Positions 33,069 to 41,591 of a DNA stretch of 64,000 nucleotides are shown piece by piece. Source of the DNA: a virus; IMG/VR virus record IMGVR_UViG_3300042879_004902, positions 1-64,000 of that record; one strand, 5' to 3'. Under the pieces are notes generated by a model. That model searched no databases, was not told where the DNA came from, and saw only the letters and a program-made list of their open reading frames with translations. The position numbers were made by a program, and so were the translations under genes. How positions within the stretch are numbered: position 1 is the stretch's first letter; each line of letters starts with the position of its first letter.

Positions 33069-33257
33069 TCAGACCTTGATTACCCCACGGGCTACTTTGT
33101 CATTAACACTGTCAGGAACTTCACCCTTTGTTAACTGATCGAACCTAGACGGAATCCGTCCTTTTTGCAAGGAATCAATGCTGTCGATATAGTTAGCAAG
33201 AAAAACCGTTGAGTCGCGTTTAGCTTGCGATCCATCCGATGTAGGAATCACTGGCAA
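33069..33257 (-). CDS. Small hypothetical protein
   Basis: 62 residues, MPVIPTSDGSQAKRDSTVFL, polar and basic. Its start lies inside the 3' end of the HNH gene (38-base overlap), and its stop is two bases before the DUF6321-like start. No family recognised. Confidence 0.55.
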   Translation of the reverse strand: MPVIPTSDGSQAKRDSTVFLANYIDSIDSLQKGRIPSRFDQLTKGEVPDSVNDKVARGVIKV

Positions 33258-33639
33258 TGTACGGGATAGCAGCGTCAGTCTGCGGTAGCTTTATGGAACA
33301 AGGTTTTTGTTCCATCCATTGTTTTAGTTTACCAAGCCTCTCCTCCGAGTAACATGGGTGACTATCTGTATACCAGACTTCAAGAAGAGTCGACGCTTTC
33401 GACTTGTTGCAGTTTGTACAACAACAAGCTAGGTTGTTTTTTACGTTATGACCACCTCTATGTTTTGGTAAGATATGGTCAATCGTAGCCGTACCTTCGC
33501 TTAATTGTTTATCGCAGTAGGCACATTTCCATTGCCACTCTTCAAAGATGTGCTGTCTGAATTTTCGACGCGCAAGCTTAGGACTGAGAACAATAAGATT
33601 TGCTAAAAGGTCTTGCTCACAGTGGAACATGTCTGTCAT
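33220..33639 (-). CDS. HNH endonuclease
   Basis: 139 residues. WKCAYCDKQLSEGTATIDHI then LPKHRGGHNVKNNLACCCTN and CNKSK give a full HNH (PF01844-type) site: CxxC zinc knuckle, D-H catalytic pair, N, and the second CxxC. Genes of this kind next to tRNAs are often homing endonucleases. Starts further upstream would run into the tRNA-Leu gene on the other strand, so ATG 33639 is chosen. Confidence 0.85.
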   Translation of the reverse strand: MTDMFHCEQDLLANLIVLSPKLARRKFRQHIFEEWQWKCAYCDKQLSEGTATIDHILPKHRGGHNVKNNLACCCTNCNKSKASTLLEVWYTDSHPCYSEERLGKLKQWMEQKPCSIKLPQTDAAIPYIASDSYIGWIAS

Positions 33640-33700
33640 GCATCCATGACAAAACTGTATGGTGCATACACCTGTCTTTTGCGCTATGCTTTTGTCGCCA

Positions 33701-33784
33701 GGGAGCATGGCGGAATTGGTAGACGCAGCGGACTTAAAATCCGCAGGCAGCAACGCTGTGGGGGTTCAAGTCCCCCTGCTCCCA
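33701..33784 (+). tRNA. tRNA-Leu (UAA)
   Basis: Acceptor GGGAGCA (33701-33707) pairs with TGCTCCC (33777-33783), discriminator A. The anticodon loop CTTAAAA gives anticodon TAA. A long variable arm and T-arm GGGGG-TTCAAGT-CCCCC are present. CCA is not encoded. Unlike most cyanobacterial tRNA-Leu(UAA) genes it has no intron, yet an intron of that type sits in the capsid gene. Confidence 0.95.
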
Positions 33785-33786
33785 TT

Positions 33787-33859
33787 GCTGGATTAGCTCA
33801 GTGGTCAGAGCACTCGCCTTGTAAGCGAAAGGCCGTCAGTTCAAATCTGACATTCAGCT
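33787..33859 (+). tRNA. tRNA-Thr (UGU)
   Basis: Acceptor GCTGGAT (33787-33793) pairs with ATTCAGC (33852-33858) with one G-U; the anticodon loop CTTGTAA gives TGT; the T-loop reads TTCAAAT. It follows tRNA-Leu by two bases. Its last base overlaps the stop of the leftward gene at 33859. Confidence 0.92.
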
Positions 33860-34086
33860 TAATCAATTAAAGCGGAGATGTCGTTGCAATCTTCCGCTGG
33901 GTCATATTCAGCATCCTCTAGTAGCTTCAGTAAGAAGTAGTGGAGTTTGTCTGTAACCCAGCGTAAATCTTCATCGCTGACATTGCAAACGATGGCATTA
34001 AGACGAATTTCGCGGGAGGGTTCACGAATGTAATCAGCGATTAGCTCAAGCGCTCGATAACGACCTTTCGTAAACTCTCCCAACAC
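33859..34086 (-). CDS. Hypothetical small acidic protein
   Basis: 75 residues, helical: YRALELIADYIREPSREIRL then DLRWVTDKLHYFLLKLLEDA and an acidic end. It shares its last bases with the tRNA-Thr end on the other strand. Followed upstream by another small helical gene with one base between them. No family recognised. Confidence 0.6.
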   Translation of the reverse strand: MLGEFTKGRYRALELIADYIREPSREIRLNAIVCNVSDEDLRWVTDKLHYFLLKLLEDAEYDPAEDCNDISALID

Positions 34087-34087
34087 C

Positions 34088-34291
34088 TCAAAGAACCTCG
34101 CTGATTGCTTCTGCTTCGTTCATTTTTTGTTCTTCTTTCTGGAAAATTTCCAGCAGCTCCAAAGCACCTTGAACTTTTAAGTACCCTTCTTTAAGAGCAA
34201 AAACATTAGTTTCGGCTTGGCGAATTTGGTTGGCAAGGTCAGCCAGTTGCTCTTTGAGCTTGGGACCCATTTCTTTGATGATTGCTTCCAT
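34088..34291 (-). CDS. Small coiled-coil protein
   Basis: 67 residues, almost entirely one heptad-rich helix (MGPKLKEQLADLANQIRQAE then ALELLEIFQKEEQKMNEAE). It lies four bases after the endolysin gene and may be part of the lysis group or a chaperone-like partner. No domain name assigned. Confidence 0.6.
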   Translation of the reverse strand: MEAIIKEMGPKLKEQLADLANQIRQAETNVFALKEGYLKVQGALELLEIFQKEEQKMNEAEAISEVL

Positions 34292-34295
34292 GAGA

Positions 34296-35555
34296 TCAAA
34301 GTTTTTTAAAGTTTAACCAACACCAGCCACTTCCGCCACCCTCAACAAAAAACCTGGGGTCAGTGTTCTTGAAACTGTAACGAACATTTTTTCCAGCTTC
34401 TGCGCCGGTCTTTGCCCAGCCTCCGTTAACGAGATCAAGCTCTCCATACGGGTCCTGTACCAGCCAGTATCCATCCCCATATCCAGAAATAACCACGAAG
34501 TGACCACTACCAGAAGGATCAGATACAGCTCCATGATGAAGAATACCGGCAACAACAGGTTTGCCTTTGTCGATCTGATCTTTGACATCTTGCTCATCTG
34601 CTGTCTGCGTGAATTTAGCATCAACGTTTAATTCTTTCAAGGCACAGATATGTGGGTAACGCGCTGGACTATCACCGTACTTATTGACAATCTTTAAGTA
34701 ATCTATATCGTCATTAATACCTGGCACATCTAAGTACTTTAAGCACATAGCAATGCTGCTGGATTGGCATTGGCGCCAGCCTTGAGGACCATTATCAACT
34801 TGATAAAAGTAAGGGAAGTTGCGCAGGTAACGAAGATCACCTGTAGTCGCATACGGCTTGACTTCTGTTGTTGTTACAAGTCCCTCCCAATGTTCATCAA
34901 ACACCCACCACTTACCGAGGCCAAAGCCTAATTCAAGAAGCGTGTGTTTATCTTTTTTGTCGAGCACTTTACAGTTTCGAATTGTACGTTTTGCAACAAC
35001 TGAAGACTTTTCATTATTGCTTAATTCTGTCGAAGGAATAGGACGTTTTTTGAACCAGGTTTTTGTGTTGCTAGTAATCTCAACTGTTCCTGTTTTTAAC
35101 TCGGGAGCAGCAGAACAAAAAACTTCAACTTCTTGAGTTCGTCTACGACTCAAACCTTCTAAAATTTTTCCATCTCCTTTGTTCCAGCGGGGCAGCTCTT
35201 CTCTGGCTACTGTGTTTGGATCTTCTCCAGCATTTAGGCGCTTAAGTAGAGTGGATTGACCAAGGGCACCGGAACCGACGTTAAAGCAAAAAGAAACAAG
35301 AGCATCAAATTGATGCTGATTAATCGGCACCTTAACAAGGTTCTCTACTGCTTTTTCTGTGCTGGCAAGATCAGCTTTCAATAAAATTTCTGCATGCGCC
35401 GACGTAATCTGCGTATTCGGTTTAACGTCTGGACCTGTGTGACCGTAACCTACAGTCCAAATCCCTACGGCATCTTTATAGGAGACGCAACGTAAACCTT
35501 CAAAAGCTTTAATTAGTTCGATTCCAGCTTTAGATGTTTTCATTAACGCAGTCAA
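34296..35555 (-). CDS. Three-domain endolysin: GH24 muramidase, SH3-like linker, C39-like peptidase
   Basis: 419 residues. Domain 1 (1-150): T4-type lysozyme with Glu19 (KAFEG), Asp28 and Thr34 (YKDAVGIWTVGYGHT) at the exact T4 spacing, plus RWNKGDGKILEGLSRRR. Domain 2 (about 160-235): SH3-like (WFKKRPIPSTELSNNEK, LGKWWVFDEHWEG), as found with cell-wall peptidases. Domain 3 (about 245-419): papain-like C39_2 fold with Cys263 (WRQCQSSSIAM), His352 (GHFVVISGYG) and Asp368 (LVQDPYGE). The protein could cut both glycan and peptide bonds of peptidoglycan. No signal peptide, so a holin is needed. Confidence 0.88.
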   Translation of the reverse strand: MTALMKTSKAGIELIKAFEGLRCVSYKDAVGIWTVGYGHTGPDVKPNTQITSAHAEILLKADLASTEKAVENLVKVPINQHQFDALVSFCFNVGSGALGQSTLLKRLNAGEDPNTVAREELPRWNKGDGKILEGLSRRRTQEVEVFCSAAPELKTGTVEITSNTKTWFKKRPIPSTELSNNEKSSVVAKRTIRNCKVLDKKDKHTLLELGFGLGKWWVFDEHWEGLVTTTEVKPYATTGDLRYLRNFPYFYQVDNGPQGWRQCQSSSIAMCLKYLDVPGINDDIDYLKIVNKYGDSPARYPHICALKELNVDAKFTQTADEQDVKDQIDKGKPVVAGILHHGAVSDPSGSGHFVVISGYGDGYWLVQDPYGELDLVNGGWAKTGAEAGKNVRYSFKNTDPRFFVEGGGSGWCWLNFKKL

Positions 35556-35577
35556 CTCAACTTACATCTTAATTGAT

Positions 35578-37695
35578 TCAAGCCGTCTCCAGTGTGGTAA
35601 CTTTGTTTTCTAAAGTTTCAATGCGATCCACTGCTTCTTGAAGTGCTTTAATGGCCATCCAATACATTTGTTGTTCTTTAACGCCGAGTTGATCAGGTTG
35701 GCCTTGTGTTGCTTCTTGGAATACTGTAATAACTTCCGGAGAAATTTCAGCAACCTGCTGAGCAATAACACCAAAATTTAAATCACTTTCATTTGACTGA
35801 TCTTTGTACTGATAGCTGACAATTTCCCACTGCTTTAAATGCTCCCACGTACTGTTTGCAGGTAAAATATTTTTTTTAAGATTGATGTCAGAAAGATTGA
35901 CGTTATTTGCTTGAAAATTTGCAATGCCGCCGTTAGATCGAATTGCAGCTCTTGTTGCTGCGTTATCTGTGCATAACAGAAAATCATTTCCAGTACCGTT
36001 TGGAGCAGCGTTGTCATAAGCAATTAACAACCCATCACAATTTGACGCAGTACTATCTACATTGCGAAAGGCGCATCGATGGGAACCTTGCCAACAAAAC
36101 TCGTGCGTTCCAATTGGAGCTACGCTTGTACCAAGTGCTAATGTCCCACTGCCAGTCAATCGCATGCGTTCAACACTTGTAGTTCCAAAAACAAGCGGTG
36201 TTGCACCGTTTGTATAAATTAAACCAGTGCTTGTATTCTGGAACGTTAAAACTCCAAGGTTTGCGTTTGCTTGTCCACCAGTTGTGCCAGTTGCAGTTGA
36301 TCCATACTGTGAGATCGCAGTGCCAATAAATGTAGATCCTGATGTGTAATTTTGTACCTGGGCTTCAATGCGTGCTTCACCACCATTAGTCGCATTACGG
36401 CAAACAATACGATTACCGTCACCAATAACTTCAAATTTGTTTTCAGGACTACTCGTCCCAATTCCCACGCGGCCGGAGCTGTCGATGCGGAGGCGTTCGG
36501 TTGTTGCCGTATTGGTGTAAAAAATAATGTTCCCAGCACCAGAAATGTCCATTGCGGCTTGTGAGCCACCTACATCTCCCAAACGCAACGCAGATGCTGT
36601 TCCGGCACTATCTGCTCCTCTGATAAAAAGAGAGTGATTACCATCGGGCCTGGCAAGACTTAGATCGCCAAACGCACTTGTTGTATCAACTCTAAACTTT
36701 GCACCAACATCAAGGGTTGCTTGAGGATTATTTGTCCCAATCCCCACGTTGCCGGAGCTGTCGATGCGGAGACGTTCGTTCAATCCATCAATACCCTTGG
36801 AGTAAAGTGCAATACAACCTAAGTCGCTATATCCACTAGTGCCTTGAAGGAATGAAATCTTTGCGTTTGTGAGTCCGTATACGCTGGAATAAGACTCAAT
36901 CGAGGAAATAATAGGCGTTCCGCTGCCTGTATTAGTTGAAGATTTAAGAGTAAAAACTGGGACAGCGCCGGCTAAATCGAGTCCGCTAACAGGACTACTC
37001 GTCCCAACACCCACGCGGCCGGAGCTGTCGATGCGGAGACGTTCGGTTGTACCGTCTGCAGTTCTAAACCAATGCTGGTTACTGTCAAAAACAGCTAAAT
37101 TGGCAAGCGTTGGGTGCGAACCACCGTACAATTCAATGTTTGCGCCGTTTCCTGCGCCACCGAATATGGTTAAGTTTCCTGTACTGTTAGAACAATCAAT
37201 AATTCGACTACCACGTATATTTACTCCAGCAACATCAACAGTTAGTGATGATGTGTCAAATGTGACTGTTTTTGTTCCATTAGAAGTAAAACCAGCAGAC
37301 CCTGAAGAAAGACGGTAAAAACCTGTATCCGTATCTTGATCAAATGTAATAGAGGGAACAGTTGCAGTGCCGTCAGGGAAATTTGCTCCAACGTTGATGT
37401 AATCTGCTCCCGCTAAAATAATGCCGAAAAACGTGGCTCCTCCAGCTGGAGCATTTTTAAATACAATGTCTGTTCCTACAAGCCTAAAACCTTCTGTTGC
37501 GGTGTCGTCGGGACGCAAAACAACGCCGTTAACAGAAATCAAGCATTGTTGTGGGTTAATAGGAAACGGTACTGGAGAAGCTCCGCTGACCCTAAGTGGA
37601 AATGTTGTTGTGACTCCGTTAAAAGAAGCCCGAATATCATCAATGTTTAAGTAGCTGCTATAGGCTGCTTGAAGATTGTTACCAAGATAGGCCAC
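35578..37695 (-). CDS. Tail fibre with C-terminal S74 intramolecular chaperone
   Basis: 705 residues. The N-terminus has a fibre attachment region (VNGVVLRPDDTATEGFRLVG). The shaft carries repeated TERLRIDSSGRVGIGTSSP units at several points. The C-terminus, NLSDINLKKNILPANSTWEH then FGVIAQQVAEISPEV and a coiled coil, is a peptidase_S74 domain that folds the trimer and cleaves itself off. Role: receptor-binding fibre. Confidence 0.92.
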   Translation of the reverse strand: MAYLGNNLQAAYSSYLNIDDIRASFNGVTTTFPLRVSGASPVPFPINPQQCLISVNGVVLRPDDTATEGFRLVGTDIVFKNAPAGGATFFGIILAGADYINVGANFPDGTATVPSITFDQDTDTGFYRLSSGSAGFTSNGTKTVTFDTSSLTVDVAGVNIRGSRIIDCSNSTGNLTIFGGAGNGANIELYGGSHPTLANLAVFDSNQHWFRTADGTTERLRIDSSGRVGVGTSSPVSGLDLAGAVPVFTLKSSTNTGSGTPIISSIESYSSVYGLTNAKISFLQGTSGYSDLGCIALYSKGIDGLNERLRIDSSGNVGIGTNNPQATLDVGAKFRVDTTSAFGDLSLARPDGNHSLFIRGADSAGTASALRLGDVGGSQAAMDISGAGNIIFYTNTATTERLRIDSSGRVGIGTSSPENKFEVIGDGNRIVCRNATNGGEARIEAQVQNYTSGSTFIGTAISQYGSTATGTTGGQANANLGVLTFQNTSTGLIYTNGATPLVFGTTSVERMRLTGSGTLALGTSVAPIGTHEFCWQGSHRCAFRNVDSTASNCDGLLIAYDNAAPNGTGNDFLLCTDNAATRAAIRSNGGIANFQANNVNLSDINLKKNILPANSTWEHLKQWEIVSYQYKDQSNESDLNFGVIAQQVAEISPEVITVFQEATQGQPDQLGVKEQQMYWMAIKALQEAVDRIETLENKVTTLETA

Positions 37696-37751
37696 GTTTT
37701 TGAGTCACACTTATTGTTCTATTGTATTTGTGGTTGACGCAAGTCGCCGTG

Positions 37752-38096
37752 TTATGGCGTTTGCTCTAGATAGCTTACAGAAATATCCAGGGCACTTGAA
37801 GTATCCGCACGTGCTCGCAGGATGTCATTTGAACTCAAGATAATTTTGTTACCGTTGATTAATTCAAGGGTAGAGCCGCCAGGAATAGGTGCGTTACGGA
37901 TTAAGTAAACGTCGTCTCCAGTGCTTGTTACTAGATAAACATCTGCACTAGCACTTGATCCAACCTTATTGGAAATAAGAACGCTAAGAACTATAGACGT
38001 TGCTGTGGAGCCAATTGACAAAACGTTTGTTGTTGAGTTGCTTACCGCATCAGTAACCAAACTGGATTTGGTAGCCATTTTAAAAGTATTGGCCAT
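37752..38096 (-). CDS. Virion beta-protein, tail region
   Basis: 114 residues, MANTFKMATKSSLVTDAVSN, with TSIVLSVLISNKVGSSASAD and YLIRNAPIPGGSTLELING. The short beta-sandwich pattern is common in small phage neck/tail proteins that accompany fibres. One base separates it from the next upstream gene. Confidence 0.7.
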   Translation of the reverse strand: MANTFKMATKSSLVTDAVSNSTTNVLSIGSTATSIVLSVLISNKVGSSASADVYLVTSTGDDVYLIRNAPIPGGSTLELINGNKIILSSNDILRARADTSSALDISVSYLEQTP

Positions 38097-38097
38097 A

Positions 38098-38502
38098 TTA
38101 GCTCAGAGCAACTATAAGCGCAAGGTTATCGGAAGAACTAAATCCTCCGGTTACAGAAAGATTTCCTGCGATAGATACATTACCTGGGATAGTAATTGCA
38201 CCAGCCGCATCTGCTGTAAGTCTAGCAACTCCCCCAGTTACAATTGCAAATTGATCCGTGCCGGGGGAAATAAAACCTGTGTTCGGATCTCCAAAGAACT
38301 TTAACGCACAATTGCTTAAAGATCCTGGAAACAATGCAGAGTTGTCTCCATTTTCAAGCATAAGCGGATATCCGCCAGCTTGTGTACCGTCGTGAACAAC
38401 GCAAACATGTTTTGTTGTATCGACAGTAACTTCACCGACAACACCAGTAAAATTGCTGGTTTCAGCTGTAGTGCCGCGTCGAAACTGTACTTGTGTTGCC
38501 AT
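38098..38502 (-). CDS. Mtd-N-like fibre protein
   Basis: 134 residues. MATQVQFRRGTTAETSNFTG then VGEVTVDTTKHVCVVHDGT is the N-terminal attachment domain seen in major tropism determinants and many phage fibres. The remaining part is a short shaft (ITIPGNVSIAGNLSVTGGFS). Probably a fibre or fibre adaptor. Confidence 0.78.
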   Translation of the reverse strand: MATQVQFRRGTTAETSNFTGVVGEVTVDTTKHVCVVHDGTQAGGYPLMLENGDNSALFPGSLSNCALKFFGDPNTGFISPGTDQFAIVTGGVARLTADAAGAITIPGNVSIAGNLSVTGGFSSSDNLALIVALS

Positions 38503-38554
38503 TTTAGAACTTTAAACCGGGCGCACCGGTAGCCGCAAACTACTTCTGAAATTC

Positions 38555-38560
38555 ATTATA
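38555..38560 (-). promoter_or_regulatory. Candidate -10 promoter for the 38502 gene
   Basis: TATAAT on the - strand, 53 bases upstream of the ATG, within the divergent spacer 38503-38601. No convincing -35. Confidence 0.3.
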
Positions 38561-38601
38561 GGTTGTTAAACACTTTAGAATAGGAGAAAAGCAAGCTTCG
38601 C

Positions 38602-38853
38602 GTGGCACCTGACACAATTATTGCAATCTTATCTGGTATCGCAGGTGCGGTTACTGGTTTTTCTAAGGCGTTGTCAAATTTTAATCAAAAAATCAATTTA
38701 AGGTTTGAGTCAATTGAGAAAGATTTGGACAGGCTTGAAGAGCGTGTTCTTCACGATTACGTTTTAAAAGAAGACTTTCTACGCGAAATTGAAGCCGTCC
38801 ATAACAAGCTTGACAGAATTTTAGACTATCTCCTCAGTTTAAATAAAAACTGA
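38602..38853 (+). CDS. Small membrane-anchored coiled-coil protein
   Basis: 83 residues from GTG. The N-terminal hydrophobic segment (DTIIAILSGIAGAVTGFSKA) is followed by a coiled coil (FESIEKDLDRLEERVLHDYV then IEAVHNKLDRILDYLL). One membrane helix plus coiled coil is seen in XhlA-like and other lysis accessory proteins, although XhlA has the opposite order. GGAG lies upstream of the GTG. It is the only rightward gene in the structural block, so it is regulated apart from its neighbours. Confidence 0.65.
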   Translation: MAPDTIIAILSGIAGAVTGFSKALSNFNQKINLRFESIEKDLDRLEERVLHDYVLKEDFLREIEAVHNKLDRILDYLLSLNKN

Positions 38854-39279
38854 CTACACAGCCAACCAAGAAACTGTTGTGGAATTGTACATGAATAAAC
38901 CAGGAACTAAATTGTCGTAGTGTAACTGACCATCAATAGGATTTGCAGGCTTGCCATTACCCCTGGAAGCAACAGCCTTTGGAGTTTGCCAGCTAGTCCC
39001 ATCAAATAATTTATGGATGTAAGTACTAGATGTGTCTAACCAAGATTCACCTTTTGAAAATGAAACAAATCCTGCCGCTGGCGTATTGGGTGCAGTTGCA
39101 CCAATGTAAGTAGGGCCAACTTTAATGAGCCCTGTTGAAGGCGAAGAAGTACTATCAGCGAAGAACAAACCTGGATCGCCAGAGTTGTAATTAATTGCAA
39201 CTTCACCAGTACCTAATCTGATTGGGTAAGGGCGATCATAAAGAACATTAGAACGACGACCGAGAACTTGAATAGCCAT
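38854..39279 (-). CDS. Mtd-N-like tail protein
   Basis: 141 residues from MAIQVLGRR. The pattern RPYPIRLGTGEVAINYNSGD then PGLFFADSTSSPSTGLIKVG matches fibre N-terminal domains that read GE(V/I)AIN..DPGLFF.D. A tail-anchoring or small fibre role is likely. The start overlaps or abuts the 39282 gene stop. Confidence 0.75.
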   Translation of the reverse strand: MAIQVLGRRSNVLYDRPYPIRLGTGEVAINYNSGDPGLFFADSTSSPSTGLIKVGPTYIGATAPNTPAAGFVSFSKGESWLDTSSTYIHKLFDGTSWQTPKAVASRGNGKPANPIDGQLHYDNLVPGLFMYNSTTVSWLAV

Positions 39280-39281
39280 AA

Positions 39282-41582
39282 TCAAACGTTAATGTACAAT
39301 CCGGCATCAACCACTGCATCCTGATCGGTCAGCGGTGAGTAGGTGCTACAGTCAATTGTACTTGTAGAAGAAGCAGGGTCAACAGGATCCCCGTTTAAGT
39401 AAGAACCACTATCAACAAGACCTGACTCAAAATTTTGATTGTAGTTGATTAAAGGTTGATTAAGCGTTCCAAATTTAATATCGTTTATAAGGGTAGGATC
39501 TACATTTAAAAGCTTGCTAAGCATTGAAATCATACGGTTTGTTGTATTTAAAGGTTTACCACTGCGGTCTAATTGATTAGTGTAATCTTTTCGAATGTTG
39601 TCAGTTACCAACATAGTCAAAAGCTGCGGATCGTAATTTGCAACTTGTTGTGGTTGATTGTAATCACCAATAATAGGTTTGTTTCCGGACCACGGCATTC
39701 CTTTTTGTACAAGCATTAATCTTTCTGCTGCTTGTTTTAACTTCTCATTCTCTTTATCAAAGTTACGATAAAAAGTATCTAGATCGTCGCCAATAGGTTT
39801 ATCACTTGGCTCAAGCAACCAGTTTGAAACATATTCATGTTCTCTTAAATTATTGACAGTGCAATAACCGCTAGTTGCATTGGAAAATGGGTAAACAATT
39901 ACAAAACTGTCTTTGTTTAGAACACTTGTAATTGTGTACTCGCCTGATATAGCAGAGCCGCTTGTAAAATCAAGTTGAATTTTAGTGTTTGCTTCTAAGC
40001 CGTGATCTGATGCATAAACTGTAACGTTTGGACCGGTCTGAACATAACGTGCAGTTAAAGCAATCTCCTGGTTTCCTTCATTGTGTTGAAGAGAAAACAT
40101 TGCTGCATAAATGTGTTTGCACCAGCGCAACTGATAGTACATCAAGTTAGGATACGAGGTGACTGCTTTATCTTTGTAATTTGGAAGTTGATAAAAATTG
40201 TTAATTGAAATATAACCTAAGTCAGAAAAACTACCTGGAATGTCTCGGGTATCGGTGATTGTGCCGTCTTTATTTTGGGTTTGACCTGGTTTTGTAGACG
40301 TAATTGCAGTTACAGGAAATTTTCTAGCCTGTACTTCTTTGTACAAGTTATAACCAGAGCGACGAATGTAGTCTTGACAGCCGCACTGCCAACGTAATTC
40401 AGTTGTTAAAAACCTACCAACAGCAAAACCTCTGTGGGCTGGGACAATTGTTTCTGTAATACCGTTTGCAGTTCTTGCTCCATAGCTGTCGTCTCTTTGG
40501 AAAATAATTTCACTTGTTGTTACATCTACACCTGTAACGGTATATCCTACATAGTCATCGTACCTGTAACCGGGGATTAATCTGTTTAACGTCAAGTTAC
40601 CAGAAGTACTGCCGCTGTCAATTGTTGAAAAAGTAAGTTGAGTTGGCGTTATTACTGTAATCTCATATTGCCCAGAAGAAACAACTCCTCCAGTAATAGA
40701 AACAAAAACTTTATTTCCAGTTGACAACCCGTGCTGTGAAGAACAATTCACAGTAACAATTGAACCGGTTCTGGAGTAAGTTGAAATTACTCCTGGATCA
40801 CGTTCTACAATTCGATCGGCAAGCCGTTCTCCTGCAAAAAGAAGGGCTGGCGTAGGCAAAAAACGAAGTTGTACTCTAGTTGAAACCCAACGAGTATCGT
40901 TAAATGTTGTTGAAAGGTGGTATTTTACAGTTCCACTTGTTGTTAGTGGAGAAGCCGAAGTCACCGTAAAAGTGTTTTGCGTTTTACTTACAACAGGAAG
41001 TGTTACGTCTAATGCGCCACCAGATTGAAAATCAAGATAAACGTTTTCACCAACCAAAAACCCATGGTCACTTTTGGTTACTGTTATGGAAGTACCTACT
41101 TGAGCGTAGCTTGCGTTTATAACTTCTCCGAGATAACGAACAGCAAGAATAGGTAAACCAAATTTGTAAAAACTAAATGAGTTGGTATCTCGCATACCAA
41201 CAAATTGCCCGCCTGTTTCTTGATTTATTGACGGAAAAGTAAATACACGCGCAGGGATAAATTCTCCAGGGTACTGTTGATATGCACAGTACACTCTGTA
41301 ATCTCCTCTGGATTTTCGTTCTGATGCAGAAGAACCTAAAACGCTTTGGGTTATTGCGTATAACTCGTAACCGCGTCTCCATCTGGCCCAAAGAGAATCT
41401 TGATCGTAGTACTTAATTCGACTACGAACTTCATCTTTATCCGGCGTAAACTTAAACGGGTTTGCATCTAATGAATATGCAGGTGATTTCCGAAACTGTT
41501 TTGGATCTTCAAAATCACCAAAAGACTTCCCGTTGAAATTTAATTTAGCTGGATTTTTGAATCCGCCAGAATTAAACGGCAT
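39282..41582 (-). CDS. Large tail structural protein
   Basis: 766 residues. The N-terminus is polar (FNSGGFKNPAKLNFNGKSFG). At least three modules share SDHGFLVGENVYLDFQSG / SQHGLSTGNKVFVSITGG / SDHGLEANTKIQLDFTSG followed by a Y-x-I-T strand. The C-terminal quarter is helical with EKLKQAAERLMLVQKGMPW. A neck or tail-tube-type position is suggested by gene order between capsid and fibres. No family is named with confidence. Confidence 0.75.
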   Translation of the reverse strand: MPFNSGGFKNPAKLNFNGKSFGDFEDPKQFRKSPAYSLDANPFKFTPDKDEVRSRIKYYDQDSLWARWRRGYELYAITQSVLGSSASERKSRGDYRVYCAYQQYPGEFIPARVFTFPSINQETGGQFVGMRDTNSFSFYKFGLPILAVRYLGEVINASYAQVGTSITVTKSDHGFLVGENVYLDFQSGGALDVTLPVVSKTQNTFTVTSASPLTTSGTVKYHLSTTFNDTRWVSTRVQLRFLPTPALLFAGERLADRIVERDPGVISTYSRTGSIVTVNCSSQHGLSTGNKVFVSITGGVVSSGQYEITVITPTQLTFSTIDSGSTSGNLTLNRLIPGYRYDDYVGYTVTGVDVTTSEIIFQRDDSYGARTANGITETIVPAHRGFAVGRFLTTELRWQCGCQDYIRRSGYNLYKEVQARKFPVTAITSTKPGQTQNKDGTITDTRDIPGSFSDLGYISINNFYQLPNYKDKAVTSYPNLMYYQLRWCKHIYAAMFSLQHNEGNQEIALTARYVQTGPNVTVYASDHGLEANTKIQLDFTSGSAISGEYTITSVLNKDSFVIVYPFSNATSGYCTVNNLREHEYVSNWLLEPSDKPIGDDLDTFYRNFDKENEKLKQAAERLMLVQKGMPWSGNKPIIGDYNQPQQVANYDPQLLTMLVTDNIRKDYTNQLDRSGKPLNTTNRMISMLSKLLNVDPTLINDIKFGTLNQPLINYNQNFESGLVDSGSYLNGDPVDPASSTSTIDCSTYSPLTDQDAVVDAGLYINV

Positions 41583-41591
41583 TGTCTTGCA

